Assembly (NCBI GenBank): GCA_959605945.1
Contig: CAUHGY010000087.1
Span: forward strand, 1-6,866
Direction of reading: 5' to 3'
DNA: 6,866 nucleotides
Origin: an uncultured Clostridia bacterium
GTDB taxonomy: Bacteria > Bacillota > Clostridia > Christensenellales > Borkfalkiaceae
Made by a program: the position numbers and the translations under genes
Part shown: positions 4,291 through 6,866 of the stretch, piece after piece
How positions within the stretch are numbered: position 1 is the stretch's first letter
How the letters are laid out: each line of letters begins with the position of its first letter
The notes under the pieces: model-generated
What the model saw: only the letters and a program-made list of their open reading frames with translations
Database searches by the model: none
Told to the model about the DNA's origin: nothing

Positions 4291-6408
4291 ATGAGCAGTG
4301 TAAACGTTCCCGAAATTTTCGGATCTATGGTTTTTAACGATAAAGTAATGAAAGAGCGCCTGCCCGGCGAAGCGTACGACGCGGTGAAACGGGCCATTGA
4401 CGACGGCACTCCGCTTTCGCACGTTCATGCCAAAAGCATTGCCGCGGCCATGAAAGACTGGGCGATAGAAAAAGGCGCCACGCATTTTACGCATTGGTTT
4501 CAGCCCATGACGGGAATCACCGCAGAAAAACACGACGGATTTGCATCTCCTTTCGGCAGGGGCGACGTTATTATGAATTTTTCTGAAAAGTCGCTTATAA
4601 AAGGCGAGTCGGACGCGTCGAGTTTCCCTTCGGGCGGACTTCGCGCTACGTTTGAAGCCAGGGGATATACCGCGTGGGATCCCACTTCTTACGCATTCGT
4701 GAAAGATGACAGTCTTTATATTCCCACGGCATTCTGTTCTTACGGCGGCGAAGCGCTGGATAAAAAGACGCCGCTGCTCCGTTCCATGGAAGCTTTGAAC
4801 CGCCAGGCGCTGCGGATTCTTCGTTTGTTCGGCAACGACAAGGTCAAAAAAGTTACTCCCACAGTCGGCGCCGAGCAGGAATATTTTCTGATAGATAAAA
4901 GCGTTTATGAAAAACGCATAGATCTGATACATTGCGGCAGAACGCTTTTCGGCGCCCGCCCGTCCAAAGGACAGGAACTGGGCGACCATTATTACGGGGC
5001 GATAAAATCCCGCGTTTCGGCGTTTATGAAAGAGGTGGACGAAGAGCTGTGGAAACTCGGAGTTTACGCAAAAACCAAACATAATGAAGCCGCTCCTGCC
5101 CAGCACGAGCTTGCGTGCGTGTTTACTTCGGCAAATATAGCAAGCGACCAGAACCAGCTGACGATGGAAATTTTGAAAAGCGTTGCCAACCGCCACGGTC
5201 TGGTATGCCTTCTGCACGAAAAACCCTTTGCTTCGGTCAACGGCAGCGGAAAGCACAACAATTGGTCGATGGCGACCGACACCGGCGAGAACTTGCTGGA
5301 ACCGGGCGATACGCCGCAGGAAAACGCGCAGTTCCTGCTTTTCCTGATGGCCGTCGTGAAGGCGGTGGACGAATATCAGGACCTCTTGCGTCTTTCGGTG
5401 GCGTCTGCCGGCAACGATCACAGACTGGGCGGATACGAAGCGCCGCCGGCCATTATCAGCGTATACCTTGGCGAAGAGCTCGAAAACATTCTGAAAGCTA
5501 TAGAGACGGGAGAAAGTTACGGGGCAAAGAAAAAGACCGAGCTTAAAATCGGTGTTTCGGTGCTTCCCCCCATTCCCAAAGATACCACTGACAGAAACCG
5601 CACGTCGCCTTTTGCGTTTACGGGCAATAAGTTTGAATTCCGCATGGTCGGTTCTGCAGAAAACATCGCCTGCCCGAACTTTATTTTAAACACCATTGTC
5701 GCCGAAGAACTTCGCGTGTTTGCGGATGCGCTGGAAAAAGCCGCAGACTTCAACGCTGCGCTCAACAGTCTTATAAAGGAAACGGTAATAAAACACAAGC
5801 GCATATTGTTCAGCGGCAACAATTATTCCGAAGAGTGGGTGAAAGAGGCCGAAAAACGAGGTCTTTTAAACTTAAAATCCACTGCAGACGCACTGCCGCG
5901 GTTTACCGATGAAAAAAACGTGGAAGTTTTCGCGCGGCACAGCGTGCTTTCGGCAAACGAGATAGCGTCGCGCACCGAAATACTGCTTGAAAATTACGTC
6001 AACATAGTGCACATCGAAGCGCTTACGGCGATCGATATGGCAAGGAAACAGATTGTTCCCGCAATCATAGGCTATCAGAGTTTTCTTTTAAAAGAACTCA
6101 ACCTGAAAGAAGAGTATCTTTCGCGAGAAAGAGAGCTTTGCCTGGACAGTTCTCTCGAAAGAGAGCTGGAAACCAAGTTATCTTCGCTTTCCGGAGCGTT
6201 CTGCGAAAATCTTAAACTGCTCATTGAAAGCGAAAGTGCGTTATCTAAGACCGAAGGGACGCTTAAAAAGGCCGAATTCTGCCGTGACCGCGTTTTAAAA
6301 GATATGGAAGCGCTGCGTGCGGTCGCTGACGAAACCGAGCTTATCATCGGCAAAAAGTTTGCCGCGTTTCCCGCATACGAGGATATTCTTTACAGCGTAA
6401 AATATTGA
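4291..6408 (+). CDS. glnN: Glutamine synthetase type III
   Basis: This is a complete 705-residue GSIII, close to the usual length of about 700-730. It joins ammonia to glutamate using ATP and is cytoplasmic; family members form large oligomers and differ from the roughly 450-residue GlnA. Visible motifs, numbered from 4291, are FPSGGLRATFEARGYTAWDP (112-131), the metal-binding GAEQEYF (193-199), KTKHNEAAPAQHE (261-273), the GSIII hallmark NGSGKHNNWS (317-326) and RNRTSPFAFTGNKFEFR (435-451), followed by the long helical C-terminal region peculiar to this class (about 530-690). The open frame extends 13 codons upstream to 4252, but those codons overlap the -10 box and lie before the predicted transcript start, while AGGAG precedes 4291. 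It is a single-gene transcript with its own promoter and terminator. No leader riboswitch is evident; the short leader of about 23 bases leaves no room for one. Confidence 0.97.
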   Translation: MSSVNVPEIFGSMVFNDKVMKERLPGEAYDAVKRAIDDGTPLSHVHAKSIAAAMKDWAIEKGATHFTHWFQPMTGITAEKHDGFASPFGRGDVIMNFSEKSLIKGESDASSFPSGGLRATFEARGYTAWDPTSYAFVKDDSLYIPTAFCSYGGEALDKKTPLLRSMEALNRQALRILRLFGNDKVKKVTPTVGAEQEYFLIDKSVYEKRIDLIHCGRTLFGARPSKGQELGDHYYGAIKSRVSAFMKEVDEELWKLGVYAKTKHNEAAPAQHELACVFTSANIASDQNQLTMEILKSVANRHGLVCLLHEKPFASVNGSGKHNNWSMATDTGENLLEPGDTPQENAQFLLFLMAVVKAVDEYQDLLRLSVASAGNDHRLGGYEAPPAIISVYLGEELENILKAIETGESYGAKKKTELKIGVSVLPPIPKDTTDRNRTSPFAFTGNKFEFRMVGSAENIACPNFILNTIVAEELRVFADALEKAADFNAALNSLIKETVIKHKRILFSGNNYSEEWVKEAEKRGLLNLKSTADALPRFTDEKNVEVFARHSVLSANEIASRTEILLENYVNIVHIEALTAIDMARKQIVPAIIGYQSFLLKELNLKEEYLSRERELCLDSSLERELETKLSSLSGAFCENLKLLIESESALSKTEGTLKKAEFCRDRVLKDMEALRAVADETELIIGKKFAAFPAYEDILYSVKY

Positions 6409-6415
6409 GTAGCGT

Positions 6416-6456
6416 AAACCGCCTGCCTGAGACAGGCGGTTTTGCATTTTTTCGGA
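6416..6456 (+). terminator. Intrinsic terminator of glnN
   Basis: AAACCGCCTG (6416-6425) pairs perfectly with CAGGCGGTTT (6433-6442) around the loop CCTGAGA. It is followed by TTTGCATTTTTTC-type T-rich sequence. The stem begins 8 bases after the TGA stop and its position makes glnN monocistronic. Confidence 0.85.
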
Positions 6457-6516
6457 AGAAAACGCCGAATATCGCTTAAAATCATCTTTAACGGGCGTAA
6501 AAAACGTCAAAAAAAG

Positions 6517-6545
6517 TTGTTTTAACGGACAGTTTGTGTTAAAAT
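6517..6545 (+). promoter_or_regulatory. Extended -10 sigma-A promoter of the nuoE/hydC-like gene
   Basis: TTGTTT (6517-6522) and TAAAAT (6540-6545) are 17 bases apart. TGT directly before the -10 makes an extended -10 (TGnTAAAAT). The expected start, near 6552, gives a leader of about 64 bases. Confidence 0.7.
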
Positions 6546-6552
6546 GTATTTT

Positions 6553-6570
6553 GCGTGCCGTAAGGCGCGC
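6553..6570 (+). promoter_or_regulatory. Leader hairpin with GTAA tetraloop
   Basis: GCGTGCC (6553-6559) pairs with GGCGCGC (6564-6570), 7 bp with one G-U pair, closed by the GNRA-type tetraloop GTAA. It would sit at or very near the 5' end of the predicted transcript, a position typical of mRNA-stabilising leader hairpins. No T-tract follows, so it is not a terminator. Confidence 0.5.
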
Positions 6571-6615
6571 AGTTAAATGCACCATATAAAATATACGGAG
6601 GATATTGATAGGTTT

Positions 6616-6866
6616 ATGGCAAAAACATCGGGCGTGCCCTTCCGCGGCACGCAGGAACAGGAAAAAAAGTTAAGGGCAAAACTTAACGAGCTTAAAAGCG
6701 TGCAGGGCGGGCTGATGCCGGCGTTGCAGGCAGCGCAGGAAATATACGGCTATCTGCCGAAGGAAGTGCAGATTATCGTGGCGGAAGAGCTGAACGTATC
6801 TTTATCCGAAGTTTACGGCGTCGTTTCATTTTATTCTCAATTCACCATCGTGCCCAAGGGCAGGTA
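6616..6866 (+). CDS. NuoE/HydC-type [2Fe-2S] thioredoxin-like subunit (partial, N-terminal 83 codons)
   Basis: The visible 83 residues match the N-terminal helical region of the 24-kDa (NuoE) family: LMPALQAAQEIYGYLPKEVQ (33-52), then EELNVSLSEVYGVVSFYSQF (57-76) and TIVPKG. In this family the following thioredoxin-like domain binds a [2Fe-2S] cluster with four Cys; that part lies outside the window. In fermentative Clostridia such proteins are usually the small subunit of an NAD(P)-linked [FeFe] hydrogenase (HydC or HndA) or of a related NADH-dependent complex, commonly followed by NuoF- and NuoG- or hydrogenase-type genes. The neighbours on the right are not visible, so the exact complex is an inference. 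The best ribosome site, GGAGG at 6597-6601, lies an unusually long 14 bases before the ATG; a weaker ATAGG is closer. Confidence 0.88.
   Translation, partial: MAKTSGVPFRGTQEQEKKLRAKLNELKSVQGGLMPALQAAQEIYGYLPKEVQIIVAEELNVSLSEVYGVVSFYSQFTIVPKGR

Noticed and set aside
4279..5421. Minus-strand open frame of 380 codons inside glnN
   Set aside because: It is antisense to an unmistakable GSIII coding sequence, has no ribosome site and translates to a low-complexity Arg/Phe-rich product; a shadow of codon bias.
5115..5546. Plus-strand open frame of 143 codons in another frame of glnN
   Set aside because: It lies wholly inside glnN, is rich in Arg and Gly, and has no signals of its own.
1..6866. CRISPR array, tRNA or rRNA gene, insertion sequence or prophage
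   Set aside because: No regularly spaced repeats, cloverleaf structures, rRNA motifs, transposase or integrase frames, or terminal inverted repeats were seen.

Overview
The window looks like chromosomal DNA from an anaerobic Firmicute, probably of class Clostridia. It carries the tail of an RNase Y gene, a type III glutamine synthetase and the start of a NuoE/HydC-type thioredoxin-like [2Fe-2S] subunit. The promoters are of sigma-A type and most starts have AAGGAG-like ribosome binding sites. The lineage is an inference from gene content and signals, since no search could be run.

Layout. Bases 1-157 hold the last 52 codons of rny (RNase Y, + strand). A 529-base gene-free stretch (158-686) follows, with two strong hairpins; one is a clear intrinsic terminator for the minus-strand gene that comes next. 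On the minus strand, read right to left, are an 86-residue orphan gene (3765-3505), a short guaA-like gene encoding only the ATP pyrophosphatase and dimerisation parts of GMP synthase (3178-2198), and a 476-residue protein joining two ACT domains to a metallo-beta-lactamase fold (2117-687). The last two may be one operon: they share orientation, the 80-base gap shows no terminator, and guaA has a good promoter at 3268-3296.

The divergent region 3766-4290 holds what may be a structured RNA read on the minus strand (about 4120 to 3911), ending in a strong intrinsic terminator. To its right, glnN (4291-6408, +) has a near-consensus promoter at 4233-4261 and a terminator just after its stop. Next comes a separate transcription unit with an extended -10 promoter, a leader hairpin and the first 83 codons of a NuoE/HydC-like gene that runs off the window.

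Metabolic reading (inference): glnN makes glutamine from ammonia. The GMP synthase lacks the domain that would release ammonia from glutamine, so it must use free ammonia or a separate glutaminase subunit encoded elsewhere. The ACT-MBL protein has an unusual metal motif (HxDxDH) and no assigned function. The points most worth following up are the minus-strand RNA candidate, the glutaminase-less GMP synthase, the ACT-ACT-MBL protein and the orphan 86-residue gene.
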